64,000 nucleotides of DNA, taken from Colletotrichum lupini (taxonomy: Eukaryota; Ascomycota; Sordariomycetes; Glomerellales; Glomerellaceae). Below are positions 37,901 through 52,149 of the stretch, piece after piece (within the stretch, counting starts at the first letter, position 1; the number at the start of each line of letters is the position of its first letter). The notes under the pieces were generated by a model. The model saw only the letters and a program-made list of their open reading frames with translations. It searched no databases and was not told where the DNA came from. A program made the position numbers and the translations under genes. The DNA lies in NCBI RefSeq assembly GCF_023278565.1, contig NC_064677.1:2914001-2978000 (forward strand). Direction: 5' to 3'.

Positions 37901-40248
37901 GTAATCAAAACGAATCGAAGCTTATATTCTAAAGTAGGCGCCTACTATATAATTTGCGTATTATAACTAGCCTTTTATTATTCTAACTATAATAACGTAA
38001 AGAGAGGTAATACGTTTTATAATAAGCCTACCTTATTATAAACTAAAATTACGTACTGCTTAAGTAGCTAATACGGACTTATAATTTACTATAATAGCTT
38101 ATAAATAGAGCTTAATAGTACGTTAATTATTTAATATAAATATTTTTAAAAATCCGGTTTCCTTACTAGTTATTATATACTTAAGTATTTACGTTCTTAA
38201 CTTGGAACTATAATTAAAGTTTAACTTAATAAATTATAATCCCCTCTACGGGCTTTATTATATATTTTATATTTAAGATTTTAAGCTATATAGTTAGTAG
38301 GGACTCCGCTCTTAAGTAATAAATAAATAAGGCTAGGCTATTAAAAGCTAAATAACTAAGAATTAAGTACAATACTTACTTCGCTTTATATATTATTTAT
38401 ACTATTTATTCTTTAAATTACCTATTTAAAATTCTATTCCCGTTACTATATATAGTTCTTAAGTAGTAAATCGTAATAAGCGCTCGGAAATAGTATTATT
38501 AATAAGTATAACGCGTTAAAATACCCTTTTATTATAAGTATTAACGTAGCCCTTATTTCGTACCTAGATTTAGTATATATATTATCAAGAGCTATCTCGG
38601 TTAGTACTATTTAAAATATTATTTATATCCCTACGTACTTATGTACGCTTTTTTACTTAGTTACTTATATAACTATTTATTAAAAATATAAGTTTAAGTT
38701 AGAGGGAATAAGTCTAAACCCCTCTATTTAGTACGGAAATATATTTATAATTTAAATTATAGCTAGTAACTTATAATTTATGAAGTAGATTATACTAATA
38801 TACTATATTATAACTAGGTAGTTACCCGAGGTTAGTATATAAATATAGAGAGGGATAGATAGGTATAACGTAATAATACTATATCGTAGCTTTTATAAAC
38901 TATATATAAACGTTTATAGTATTACTACTTAGGCCTTAAATATAAACTCTTAGTTCTAACTAGTTATAGTTAGTAATATTTAATAAAACTATACGAAGCG
39001 CTACTTAGCTCGAAGTATTTTTTGCTTAGCTAAGGAGAAAATAGCTAATAAAAGCCTAAGATCTACCCTATAACTCCCTTAATAAGTACTTAATAGCCCA
39101 CCTCCTCTTAATATAAGCGCTTATTAAAGTATATTTTAATAATATTATACTATAGTGCTTATAACTAAACTATTCCGATCGTTATAAATAGTTATTTCTA
39201 TTACTACTCTTATTATTATTATTATAGTAATAACGCCTATTTCCTCTTTTTCTTTTAATAAATACTAGTTATAGTACCTCTTTTATAACGAATATATAGA
39301 TTTACGAAATTTTTAAAATAAGTATTTAAATATTAAACTCGCTTTTATCTAATGTTTTATTAATAATATTAAATAAGAGTTAAAAGCCGATATTAAGAAG
39401 CTTAGAGACGACGTTATAGTTTAAATATAATACTTCAAAGCTAAGATAAGCCGGTCTTAAGTATTTATATAGAATAATACTTTAAAAAATCTAACCCTTT
39501 TTATCTAACTTATTATTATATATTACCCTAGACGTAGTATTTTTAAGCCTAATTCTAAACGTTTTTTTTAGAACGCGAACGATTTTTATTTTTTAAAGGA
39601 TTTATAAACTAAATAATACTAGTTTACGCTCGCTTATCTTACCGATTTCTATAATATCTAACTTAGAGATATTAGTTATTTTCTTAAAGAGGAAAGTAAT
39701 AATAATAATAGTAATAGTAACGAAATTATTTTTAAATACCCTAAACCTATTATAGAGAAGTTAGAAAATATACTCGGCCTAAATAAAAATAAAATAATTA
39801 AGTTTAAAAAGAGAGCTCTATAAACGGTATTACGAGCGCTATCGAAACCTATTAAACGCTCTTAAATATCCTAGCCTAAAGCTAGACCTATTCCTAGCTT
39901 ACGCTAATAAAAACTCGAATTACGTATTATTTTTAAATAAGAAGTATACTTTTATAATCCCGAACGCTTAAAAAGTATTTTTTTTAAAAGCTTAACTAAC
40001 GTATATATTAAATAGGGAATACGTTTAACGCCTTTTTCATAATAAGTACGATTATAATAGTTTTTTAAAATAGTACGTATATCCGAACTACCTAACTTTA
40101 AATTAGAGCGACCGAAGTTTATATTTAAGAGTACTAAAACTAAGTTAATAAATATTAATAATAATATATATATATTTACGAACTTACTAGAACGGTAATC
40201 TTAAAAAATACGGCGGTTAAAACTAATAGCTTATTAACTAAGCAAATT

Positions 40249-40271
40249 CCCCCCCCCCCCCCCCCCCCCCC
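40249..40271. repeat. 23-base poly-C homopolymer
   Basis: An uninterrupted run of 23 C in AT-rich DNA. C followed by C is not a RIP target, so a C-run would persist. It may be a mononucleotide satellite, an LTR-element polypurine tract read on the - strand, or an assembly artefact. Confidence 0.85.
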
Positions 40272-41697
40272 TAAAAAGTAATATACGATTATTAACTAAA
40301 TACTTTTTAAGCTTAAGTACTAAATAAAAATAGTTAGGTATATATAGGGTTTAAGTATATAAAAAAAGGTTTATAAATAGGTCTAAGACGTATATAATAG
40401 GAGTTAAAGAGTAACTAAGCTATCTCTTTTAATAATAATAGCTTAGCTCCCGGCTTTTTAGTACTATAGTTACCCTAAGATATATATATTATTATTTAAT
40501 ATCTAAGCTTTTTTATATCGTACTACTAACGAGATAAAAGGCTCCGGTACTAAATAGGATACTTATTAACTCGACCTAGCCTTCGAAAGTTTACTTTTTA
40601 AATTTAATAGTTAAGTACTTATATAATAACCGTACCGGGTATAGAATAGAATAATATTAAGACTTTAATATTTAAATAGTTTAAATCTCTTATTATTATA
40701 AGATAATTTCTTTAGACTCGACGTTTAGTACGAAATACGAACTAAAGTATTAAAATCTAACTTATTACTATAAGTTAGTACTAGCTATATTACGACATAT
40801 ATAAAAACTATTTAAAACGTAAGTAATAGCTTATTACTCTTACTTAGAAAATTATAATCGTATTTTTTAAGTATATTCTTAGTATTTAAGAATATACGGC
40901 CCGAAAGGGGTTTAAAAAAGGGTCTAGGTTTACTTAGTCCGAAATAAGGCCTTTATACTAGTTCTAGTTAATATAATAATAAGTTAGGTTATAGTTATAA
41001 AAGTATTTTAGCTTACTCTACGTAAGTATTTTATTTATATTATTTTATTATTTACTTTTATAATACTCCCCTAGAGAAATAAGGTTAAGTATATTTATAC
41101 TTAGGGTAATAGATAGTAATTAAGAGCTTAATAAGTATAGCTAGCTAGCCTTATTAATAAGCTACCCTACTTAAACCCCGTTTTATTAGTTAAGACTAAT
41201 AAATTAGTTAAATATTATATTAACTTAGTATAGTAGCGCTAACTTAACTAGTTAAATAGTAATAATAGTCTTATTTTACTTAGTTTAGGTATAGTATTTA
41301 TTAACTAAGTTATACGTATAGAGGCACTAGGTCGAATAAATATAATTTATATTAGATTTATTATACTATAATTTATAATTTAAAAGAGTAGTTTTATTTC
41401 CTCTATTCTTCGTTTGCTAAAAATTATTTATACTTAGTAAGGAGACTAAATATATTATAAGTCGAGTCCGTAAGAACATTAAATATAGACTAAGCCTTAT
41501 AACGGCTTTTAATCTTATTATATATAGTACTAATAAAATCGTACTCTCTATTTTAGTAATTTAAAATTATATACCTAAACTCCTTATCTTCGTCCGTTAA
41601 AGGATACTTATAATTAATAAAGCTTTAAACCCTATTAGGGGTATTAAGCTTGTTTAATAGAATGTAGTTAAAACGAATTATATAAACGTATTATTTA

Positions 41698-42280
41698 TTT
41701 ATTGCTTATAGCTCTTTTTTAATAGCTTATAGCTCGCTCTTAACTATTTATAGCTCCGTAATAATTATATAAAGCTCTACCTTAACGTTCTTATTTTATA
41801 TTTCTAACTTCTTTTATACCTCGAACGTAATCTTAATCGCTACGTATAGCTCTTTAATCTACTTACTTATTATTAAAAATAGCTTTTTATTATTATTTTT
41901 AATAAGCTTCGCGCGTTCTTTAATTAGGGTTATAGCTCGAGTAGTTACTTACTAATTATTACTAATAGTCTCGATTGCTTAGTTAATTAAACTTTTAATT
42001 ATCTCTTAGTTTATTTAGTTTAAATATAATTTTATAAATAGCTTTTATACCCTTTATAATAATAAGTCCTCGTCGCTTATTACTATTACCCCTTTTATAA
42101 TAATAATAAATATTAGATTTAGCTTAAAATCTATTACGTCGGGATATATATAGAGTTATTACGTAGTAAATCGTATTAATATTAATATTATATAGCGCGT
42201 TTTAATATTTCTTAATAGTACTTAACCTAATAATATTAAATAATTCTATATATAAATAAACATTAAAAATTTAAATTATA
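41698..42280 (-). mobile_element. Tad1-type LINE, copy C: ORF1 fragment
   Basis: Matches the ORF1 segments of copy B (about 57070-57640, same strand) and copy A (about 13.25-13.83 kb, opposite strand), including the shared motif that reads tatagctctttttaatag, then ataattatataaagctc. Homology to the other copies stops at about 41698 on the 3' side, so endonuclease, RT and RNase H are missing. Its 5' side directly abuts the ankyrin pseudogene, which lies on the same strand. Confidence 0.75.
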
Positions 42281-42295
42281 AACCTAACTTTACTA

Positions 42296-42800
42296 TAGTT
42301 TATCGTATTTCTTATAGTAAATACTTAAGTAAGAATATCTTATCTTTACGGACCCGATTTAGTTTTAATTACGTTTATAAAGATAGGTTTATAATAATTA
42401 TATAATAGCTTTATACCCGTTCTAAGTAGCTAATAATAATAATATTTAGCCCTCTTTATTTACTACTTTAGTATTAGTACTATAATCGAGGAGAAGCTAT
42501 ATAACGGTCTCGTACCCGTTTTTAATAACTTATAATAATAACGTCTTATTTTATTTATTTATTATATTAAGTTTAGCGCCGTAGTTAAGGAGTAGTTATA
42601 TAATAACCTCGTCCCCCTTTTTAATAGCCTATAATAAAGACGTTTTGCCCTATTCGTCCGTTACCTTAGTATTAGCGTTATAGTTAAAAGGTAATTATAC
42701 GACGGCCTTGTGCTTATATAAAACGGCTAATAATAGCAGCATCCTACTATATAAATCTTTAATATTAATATTGATAACTTAATTTATACTTTTTATAATA
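42296..42800 (-). pseudogene. Ankyrin-repeat protein gene fragment, RIP-inactivated
   Basis: Four repeat units with an exact 99-bp period: the same position (taattata, aagctata, tagttata, taattata) falls at 42395, 42494, 42593 and 42692. Ninety-nine bases is 33 codons, the ankyrin unit length. On the - strand the frame reads ankyrin-type units: GKTSLL-x-AIKKGDEVII-x-LLLNYGA, then NKTLLL-x-VIKNGYETVI-x-LLLDYS, where each x is a TAA or TAG derived from Gln. A further, more diverged unit is likely on each side. Ankyrin repeats mediate protein binding and are common in large, duplicated fungal gene families (for example NLR-like proteins); what domain lay N-terminal (42.8 kb upward) I cannot tell. 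No start codon and many stops. Confidence 0.8.
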
Positions 42801-45800
42801 CTTCCTAACGCCCCTACGACTCTATACTTTAATATTACGTATACTAAACTAGTCCCTTTTAATAAATAATTATTAGAACGCTCCTTTAATATTCTATAAA
42901 TATATACTTATTATTTTATTAAAGGGTTTAATAGTCCTATAAAATAGCCTATAAAGTCCTCTTATAAAACACTTTTAGTATTACTTTACTTTATATATAC
43001 TACTTATAAGGTCGTAATATAATATAAAAAAAGAAAGTTATTATGCGTATAGTTTATTAATTAACGGGTTTCTTTTATTAATAAGTAGTATATAATAGCT
43101 ATTTAGTACGGATATATATATACAAATAAAGCGTTCGTCTTTTTTTATATTCTAAATAACCCTAATAGCGTATATTATTTTATATACGTACCTAGCTTAA
43201 ACGTTCGGGATAATAATAAGAACGGGCTTTATAATATAGCTATTATATAAATCTTTACTTTTATCCTTCGGGCCCTCTATACGGAACTACCTCTTTTATT
43301 TTAGTATAATACTACTATAGCTCTTAATACTTAAGTAGTAAAATATAATAATATATTAAAAAAGATCTCTAAAAAGGCACGTAAAAGTAAAGAACTACGT
43401 ACCTCTTTTTATTAATTTTAATACTAGCGAGGATTTAAGTACTTATTAATTTAAACTCGCTCTTAGTATAAATAAGTTAATTATAATATAAAGTATTAAA
43501 ATAATAGTAATAACAATAAAAGAGTAATACCTCCTTCTCTAACTCCGACGCGATTAATTTATATTAATATAAAAGCTATTACTAAGTTAATAAGGGCAGG
43601 TTTAGATAAAAAATAACCGTAATATAATAAACGAAATTAGTAATATAGCTAACTAAAATAGTAAAATATATAAAATCGTCCGTTTTATATTTTATAATAC
43701 TTCCTAAAAGTTTACTAATATATAAACACTACTAGAATTTCTAAGATTATAAATATTAGTACTTTAGTTAACTTAAGTTCCTCTAACTTATTTATATTTA
43801 GCTTACTAAAGACCGTAATTATAATACTAATACCGTACTACTTTACCTATTTAGTTTAATCGGTTTATTTCTAAAAGTCTCGGCCTAGCCTACTTATAGT
43901 ATAAGAATAAAGTATATAAAGAAGAATATTAAATAAGTAATAAAAAGGCGGTTTTATAAAAAAACTAGAATCCGTTATAGAACGTATTTTAAAATATATA
44001 AAATAGTATGCTTAGAAGTTATTATTTATACTATTAAGATAATATAACGTATTTTAAGAATAGCTAAGAGTTAGGCTAATATTAAAGAAAATAGACTAAG
44101 GAGAAACTAAAATAAAGAGACTATTATAAACTAATTATTCTAAAGCTTTAAATTTCCTTATCTTAGTACTTTTTTTTTTTTTAATACGGGATACCTATCC
44201 CTCTACCTCGGCTAAAGTACCTAAGGGTAAGTTTTTATTTATTAAAAAAAAGAATATTAGTAAAACTAAGTTCTAGCTCTAGTATGAGGGCTATAAATTA
44301 ACTTACTAATTTCCGGACTTTTTTATTACTTTCTTTTTAATTATCTAAATTAAATAGCTCCTTTTCTAATTATTAAAATATAATATTAAATATCTTTTTA
44401 ATTACGTTAGTATTTATAAACTAAAACTCGATCTTTTTATTAACGTAGCTAGATCGGATTAAAGCTTTATCAAAATATTCTATATAATTTATTATTATAA
44501 TAAAAACGCGCCCTTTTTATAATACGACGCTATTAAGAATATTAAGGAGCCTAGATAGTAAAATAGCCCCGAGCGACTTTAATAATTTTTATAAATCTTT
44601 TAATTAAGAATTAAAATTATTAGTATTAAATATACGTAATTAGGTTATATTAATAATATTAATATCCTTAAGTAGGATAATATAGTATTAAAAAAGCTCT
44701 CTAAATAAGGTACCGAGTTATTTATTATTTATAATAATAAAGAAAAGAATATAAATATTTAGTTTAAAATAACTAATAATAAATATACTAAGACTAGATT
44801 TTCCGGTTCTAAGATAGCTAAATAATAAGTAACCTCTTTAATATAATAGCCCGTAGCTTATATACTAAGACCGAGCTTTAGGGTTAAAGAATGAATAAAT
44901 ATTTTTAAAAAGCGTCTATTTAAACTATTCGTTTATAATAATAATATTAATCGGTCTAAGGTTTTAAATAATAGTTCGTTTTTAACTATTATTATAGTTC
45001 TTAAAGATCGAGGTTTTATTTTTAAAATACTTTAGATATTTAACGCGATATTTTTCTATAAGGTCCTTTAGAACTTATAAAGAGTACCTAACGTATAAAA
45101 CTATTATTATATTATATAAAAATAATAATACTCTATTTTATATATATTATAAAATAAAACGGTACCCTTAATACTAAAAGTATAGCGGTTCTTTTCAAAG
45201 TATAAACTAAAGGTTCTTTTTAATTATAATATTAGGGTAGAGCTAGGTTATACTTTTTCTTCGTTTACTTTTTATAATAATAAGCGAGGAGCTAGTATTT
45301 TAAAAAAAGGCTTAGTTAGAAACCTATATATTTAATATATCGTATACCTTATCGGGATCGTAAATATTAGCCCTTAAAACTAAAGAATATTAAATATATA
45401 TTATAAGTTTAAAAAGGGTTATTAACTAAGGTAAGTATTAACGAATCCTCCTATAGTTCTATATAGGAACTTACTATAAACTATTAATATCCCGTAAATA
45501 TATAATAAACTAGTATAGCTATTTATAGTTTTATTAAGAAACTATTAGAGTATTATAATAAAGCTAGTAAAACTAAGGAATAAAATGTTTATAATAGAGA
45601 AATAGGGAGGAAAAAGAGGATATATAACGTATAAAAAGTATTCTATATATTATATTTAATAATATTAACTACCGCTTATAGGAGTTGAAATAAGGAACCT
45701 CGATAGATTTCTTATATTTAGATAAGTACTAATATAAATCGTAGTTATATTACTGATTCTTTGATAATAAGAGATCTAGGTTTATATTTATAAAGCCGTA

Positions 45801-46024
45801 ATTTATTTATTTATAGTAGAGATTTTATATTATATTAATATATATTAATATAAGCCTTAGTGAGTACTTATCCAATGTTAATACTTATTATAAATATATA
45901 CTAGTAGATTAAAAAGTAATATTAGCTAAATTATAAAATAATACTTCTATAAATTTACTATTACGAAACTATAATATATAGTATTATAATAACACCTAAA
46001 ATACCGCGCTTAAGTAAAACTCGC
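42801..46024. other. RIPed DNA, unassigned; may hold the N-terminal part of the ankyrin gene
   Basis: On the - strand, partially open stretches continue upstream of the ankyrin units (about 43.0-43.4 kb), with stops mainly at possible Gln or Trp codons, but the conceptual protein is not recognisable. The rest (43.4-46.0 kb) is uniformly RIPed with no repeat or motif I can support. Confidence 0.45.
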
Positions 46025-46520
46025 TATATAAATATATATATAGTTCGTTACGCCCTAACTAAGCTATTAGGGCTTAGATAATTATTTATATATATAATCT
46101 CTACTTTTATTACGTATAGCTTTTTAATCTATTTATATTTCGTTAGGAGTAGACTTTTGTTATTATTCTTAACGGGCTTTACGCATTCTTTAGTTAGGGT
46201 TATAGCTTAAGTAATTATCGCTCGCTAGTTATTATTAATAATCTCGGTTACTTACTTAATTATATTTTTAGTAATTTCTTAGTACGTCTAGTTTAGTTAT
46301 AATTTTATAAGATATTTTCGTACTTTTTATAATACTAAGTCCTCGTTACTTACTACCGTTACCTCCCTCGTAATAATAATAAATATTAAATCTAGCTTAA
46401 GGTTTATTACGTTAAAATATATATTAAGTTATTACGTAGCGGGTCGTATTAGTACTACGTAGCGCGTTTCGAAACGGTTTAATAAGCCCTTAGTTTAGTA
46501 ACGTTAATTAATTCTCTAAG
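46025..46520 (-). mobile_element. Tad1-type LINE, copy D: internally deleted derivative
   Basis: The low-coordinate end (46025-46110) is the LINE 3' terminus: a TA-rich tail, then the reverse complement of the ggcgtaataaact and ctaagcccttaat segments seen at 25.2 kb and 52.2 kb. It runs straight into ORF1 sequence (about 46111-46520) matching copy B at about 57208-57620. Everything between, about 5 kb including EN, RT and RNase H, is absent. The junction is at about 46104-46112 (ctacttttatt / acgtatagc). Either a deletion within one LINE or recombination between two copies could have made it. Confidence 0.68.
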
Positions 46521-49500
46521 TAATAAAGTAGTTCTTTTTTAAAACCTTACTTTTTATAAATACTTACTATATATAATTATTACTTAGTTAACTATATAGC
46601 CGGGCTAGGATTGCCTTATAAAAAATAGATACTACTTATTTATATAGATCTACTATAGGCTTAGTAAATTACTCTAAGTAATATAACTATACTTATCCCT
46701 ATTTATTATACTATTATTAACTATACTAAAGATCTATTATATTATAATAAATATAATAAAATGGGTCCTTATTTTATATTTTTAATATAGATTAGTAACT
46801 CTATCCTTCTTTCTTAGGCTCGTTATTAAATTAGTACTAAAGAACGCTAACGAAATTACGTATTATATGAAAATAACTTATTTTTATAACATAGCCTAAG
46901 CTAACGTTAGGTACTAAACTATTTTAATATAACCTATACTTAGTTTACTATATCCCCTCTTTTCGTTATCTTAAATAGTATAGCTTCGACTTTTATTACG
47001 TAATTAATACCTATTTTATAGAGCTCGATTATTGAGCGGGGATACTTTGTTTTTAAGGACCTATTTTTTAATAAATATATTAAATAAATAAAAAATAATA
47101 CGACGCCCTTTATATTAGCCTTTAGCCTTTAGTTCGCTAAAATTAACGTCCTTTCTTACTTTATAAGTTATTATAGTTATTATATATCTTACTAAGCTAA
47201 TTAACCTAGATTATCCGACCTCTTTTTAAATCCCTCCTCAAAATATTAAGTCTAGGACTTTATAGGTCCTTAGGCCCCTCCCCTTTTAATTACGTATTTA
47301 ATAGTAACTTAGGATATAAAGTAGAAATTATTATAATTATAATATAAAGCCTAGGTTTTAAATTTATATACTAAGCTAGTTTATATTGTTATTAACTTAA
47401 ACTTATTAAAATAATAAACTCTTTATTATAAATTACTTACGTACGCTTATAATTTAAAAATAGTACGCTAATTAAGATAATATTTAAAAAGAGTAGTTTA
47501 TAAGTTTAGCTTATACCCGTATTATATTTTATTAACGAGATATATAGCGCTATAATTAATATAAGGACTATATTTTAAATTATTATTAGTACGGCTATTA
47601 CGTTTATATTTAGGAAAGAGGATATAGCTAAGTTATAGAGACTAATATAGTTATTACGATCTCTTAAATACTATATAATAAGTATAAAAAGTCGAATACT
47701 CTGGATTAATATAGTATATACTAAAGAGGGCTAATTTTATATACTAATTATCGATTAGAACTAATTACTTAAGTAGTTTACTATATTAATAAGAACTTTA
47801 ATACTTATAGTACTTTTATTTATAATATATTTTCGTAACTATTACTTAACGATAGTAAGAAAGCGTAAGAGGACTATAATCTGTTTTTAAATAATATTAA
47901 TTAAAGTTATTACTTTAACTTATATTAAAGAGGAATTATAATATTATAAAAGATTAGAGCTTAGATTCGTCCGGGGAGCAAGCCGAATTAGCTTTTTAAT
48001 AACGAATAGTTTATATTAAGTAGAGGTTCGGTATTATGAATATATATATTAAAAACTAAATAGTTTTTAAATTAGCTCGAAATAGTTAATAAAAGTATTA
48101 GATATATAAATACGAATAAACTACTCTATTTAGGATATTCTATTTTTAAATTAGAATTTAATAATATTAGGGATTCAAGTATAGCTTATTATACTAATTA
48201 TTAACGTTATAAGTAGTACGTAGTTTTTTATATATATATTCTTAGTCTGCGCACTTTACCTTTACGTCTTATATACGTTTACGAGAATTTTCTTTTTTAA
48301 AAGCTTTATTATTAAGGTTTAGTATCTTGTTTAACTTTTTAACTACCTACTAGTATAACTAAGTATAACGCTCTTTTCTATACTAATCCCTTTATTATTT
48401 ATATAATATAGCTTTTACTTTATATATATATACTATATATTTACGTACTTAGATAAATAAATCTCGATAAAAGACGCAGATTTCGTAATATAAAACGTTT
48501 AAACGTTACGTTAGTACGTTTACTATCTAAGCTAGGAGTCTTTTTTACGTATTTTATAGTATTAGATTTAAGCCTACTTTATTTTAAATACTTCCTTTTA
48601 ATCGTAAATAAAATACGGATAAATAAGTCTATTAAGGTTAGTAATATTATCCTAGTCGGTATTTTCGTCGTTATTATTATCGAAGTCCCGATTATCCTTA
48701 TTAAGGCTATTATAATATACTTAGTTTTACTTATTAAGGGGAGGTAAATAAGCTTATACCTCTCGTAGCCTTATTATTAAAGTATAAGCCTTGCGTTAAA
48801 ATAACGATTAGTACTTTATTATATAAAATATTATTCTATAAACCTAATAAGCGTTTATATAGTTACGTAAGGATTAGTATTTATTAAAGACCGTAAGTAA
48901 GTTTAATATTAAATTTTCTAAGAATTTTCGCCTATAATTCGAATATTACTAAACGAGATTTAAAGTAATAAAACTAAAAAGAAGTAAGACGATAGTAAAT
49001 TAGAGAGGAGGTTTTGGATAGCTTTTAGTAATTAATTAGGATATTAAGTCCGCTATCCTCTTATATATAAATACTAGTATATAACTCATATCTTTTTTAT
49101 TAAGTACTTTATATTTAATATAGTTATTAATAATCCTTATCCCTATTCCGGTTATTATAATAATAGTTATATATATAGAATATAGTAATAAAGGAGTTAT
49201 TAAAATATATATATATACTAAATATAATAACTTTAGTATAAAACGCTAATTATACCCTATTATAAAAACTTATTACTAAGGTTCGTATCCTAAAATAAGC
49301 GTTTTACTATTTTTATTATTATTAATATTACTAGTTACGTATAGTTCGATATTTAATATTACTAACTATTATTAATATGTATTTTAATATAGCCCTAATT
49401 ATATTTTATTTTAAATTACTTAGTTATACTTACTAAGATTATATTTTATACTCCCCTACTCTTTTTAATATAAATATTAAAAGCTATTATTAATTACTAA

Positions 49501-52149
49501 GCTATAGTACGAGCTACTCTAAGAATTATCAGTTTTTATAAAACTACGACTTATTAAAAAACTAATTTTATTCGTTCTGCTCAGTTTGCCTCGTTTATTA
49601 TTTTTTATAACTTAAAAACGGACGTTATTAAGATATATCCTAGGGTTAGGGTCGGTATAAGGATAGATACTAAAGCCTATAAATATAAATATATACTATT
49701 TATAAAAAAGTTAATTATAAATTCGTATTATAATAAAATATAAATCTAGCTAGGCTATATATATTTCTAACTAGGGCTTAGATTAAATTAATGAGAGTAT
49801 TTTTGTATTAATAATATAAACTATTAATTTCTAATTTAAGGGGCTTTAATATAAAAAAAGTAAATAAGATCGTATAACTAGTAGTTCTTAACTTATATAC
49901 TCTATATTATTTACCCCTATTTACTAAGGGTATTTTTAAATTTACGTATAATAAGTTTATAATAAATTAAATAAATAACTATAACTAATCCTAAAGATAT
50001 AATAGTATATTTATAGGGATATTAAATATAAAATTATAATTCTCTAAATTCAAAATTTAAAAGTACAATCTAAGACTAATATACTATATTCCTTAGCGTC
50101 TCGCTTATAGCCGTAGTCTTATTATAAATTAGGGGCCCGAAAGTACGAATATATACTATTATTAAGGATATAAGTAATATACTAGCTATATTAATATAAG
50201 CTAAGCTAATTTGTTTTTTATTATAAATAGTTTTTAATAATTAGCTACGTAGAGACGGCGCCTTATTATATTATATAATATAGCTTAGTATATATAGCCT
50301 TATGCCGCTTTAGGCCCTTTAGCTAAAAGGAAATAGTAATTTATACAACTCTTAATATATCTTATTATACCCTTATATTACTACTGCATACTTACCAATT
50401 TATTAGTTAAAATATACCGTTTTTTAATAAGGTTTAATAAGTAGTATAGTAAAGTCCTACTATCGTTTACCCTTAATTAGGGATATTTTCTATACGTAGT
50501 TCCTATAATATAAACGAGATCTAAGTACTATGATTAGTTTAATTTATTTCTTTACTTACTTAATTTATTAATAAGTATTAAACGATTTAACTTCTATTTA
50601 TTAAAGTGTTTATAAGAAAGCGAGCGTTATTAGCTTAATTTAATATAAATAAGGAAAATCTAATATTATCTCTATTTATACTTTTTAAGTATAGATCTGA
50701 ACTATATAAATATACCTCTATTACTTAATATCGAACCTTACGGTATATATATTAAGATAATAAGAGCTTATAGCAATGCTTTCTTAAATTACGGTTTATA
50801 AAGTAGTATATAAAACCTAATACCCCGTTTAGCCTATTCTTTATAGTAATATATCTTAGCTTTATTACGTAAGTAATATTAATAGCCGTTACTTAGTTAC
50901 GTAATAGTTTTGAAATTTACTTTATATAAATATTATTACTAAAAACATAGATTCTCCTAGCGTACTTTTTTATAGGACTATAAAGCTAATAATATACTAG
51001 ACTAATAATATTATTCTAAGTACGGAAAGTAAAAAGCTTCTATACGTTACGCTTTACGGCTTTATTAGCGGGACAGGCTTAATATTAATATATTTAGTAT
51101 AATAGGATATAATAAATAAGCGGCTTAAAATTATTTATTATTTTACTAAGCTTATTTATAATTACGCATAGTACTTCTAAACTAAAGTTAGTAGCTTATA
51201 AGTATCCCGCCCGTAATCTAAATAATAGCCCAACTTATAAAAATTAAATTATTTTTATATTATAATAACAAAAGTTTACTTAGTTACGTAAGTACGTATT
51301 TTATAAAGGACCTCGATATATAATAACTATAAGCTTCCCCCGGATACCTAGGGAAGTAATTATCTAAATCCTTTCTTTTTCATAAATAATAAATAGAGTA
51401 GCTTAGATATAGTTTAGTTACCGGGACTCGCCTATTTTTTACTTAATAAATATTAATATTTAAAAATACGATTAAATCGTTATTTTTTAATTATAAAATT
51501 GTAAACTAGCGCTAGTACTATCTTAGGCTTTACTAATTATAACGACTACTTTAAATAAATTAACTATATAAATAAACTTATAATTTATTATTAAGTCTAA
51601 TTATAAAGCCATAATATTAATAGAGGAGGGACCCTAAAGAAAAATAAAAAAAGACCGTGTTTTTAAGATTATACTACTTTTAATAATAACTAACGGTAAT
51701 TCTTATGAAGTATATACCGTATTTAATAATCGAATTATTAATAACGCCGACTCTTTTATAAAAATAATTAAGTAATATTATATATACCCGCTCAGAGCAC
51801 GCACATAATAAGATCTTTAAAAATATATTTAAAATATTATCTTTATAATATTAGGACTATATAAAAGTATTAATTACCCGCAAGGCTCCCCGCGTTATGA
51901 GGATATTAAAAGTAATAAATATATCGTTATTAGGCCCTAGTAATAATATAAGTAGTCTTATAATTTATTTATTTCTATATAAGTAGATTTTAAAGCTATT
52001 AATAGCGATAAGAGTTAATATAAGGGTAATATAAGGGCAAGGCTAGTCGGTTTATAATATATTACTTTTCGGTTATATAAAGTAGGGCGTATTAAAGTAA
52101 TACCTATTTATTTAAAGTGGATTAGTATATAAGGAAGTATAGACCGATA
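46521..52149. other. RIPed DNA, unassigned
   Basis: No element ends, second copies or conserved motifs found. Slightly less depleted spots for CpA/TpG occur near 50380-50400 and 51785-51815 (GCA-containing words), but they are too short to call as insertions and have no flanking duplication that I can see. Confidence 0.45.

Larger units (their letters stand above)
25293..41697. other. RIPed DNA, largely unassigned
   Basis: Sixteen kilobases of heavily RIPed sequence. I recognised no intact element ends, no second copy of either retrotransposon, and no RNA gene. It includes a small GC-rich pocket (25341-25387), tandem repeats near 28585, 31103 and 34862, hairpins at 32179 and 34827, a decayed reading frame (29026-29745) and the poly-C tract (40249-40271), each listed separately. 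Composition suggests mostly old transposons, but family assignment would need de-RIPing against a repeat library. Confidence 0.5.
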
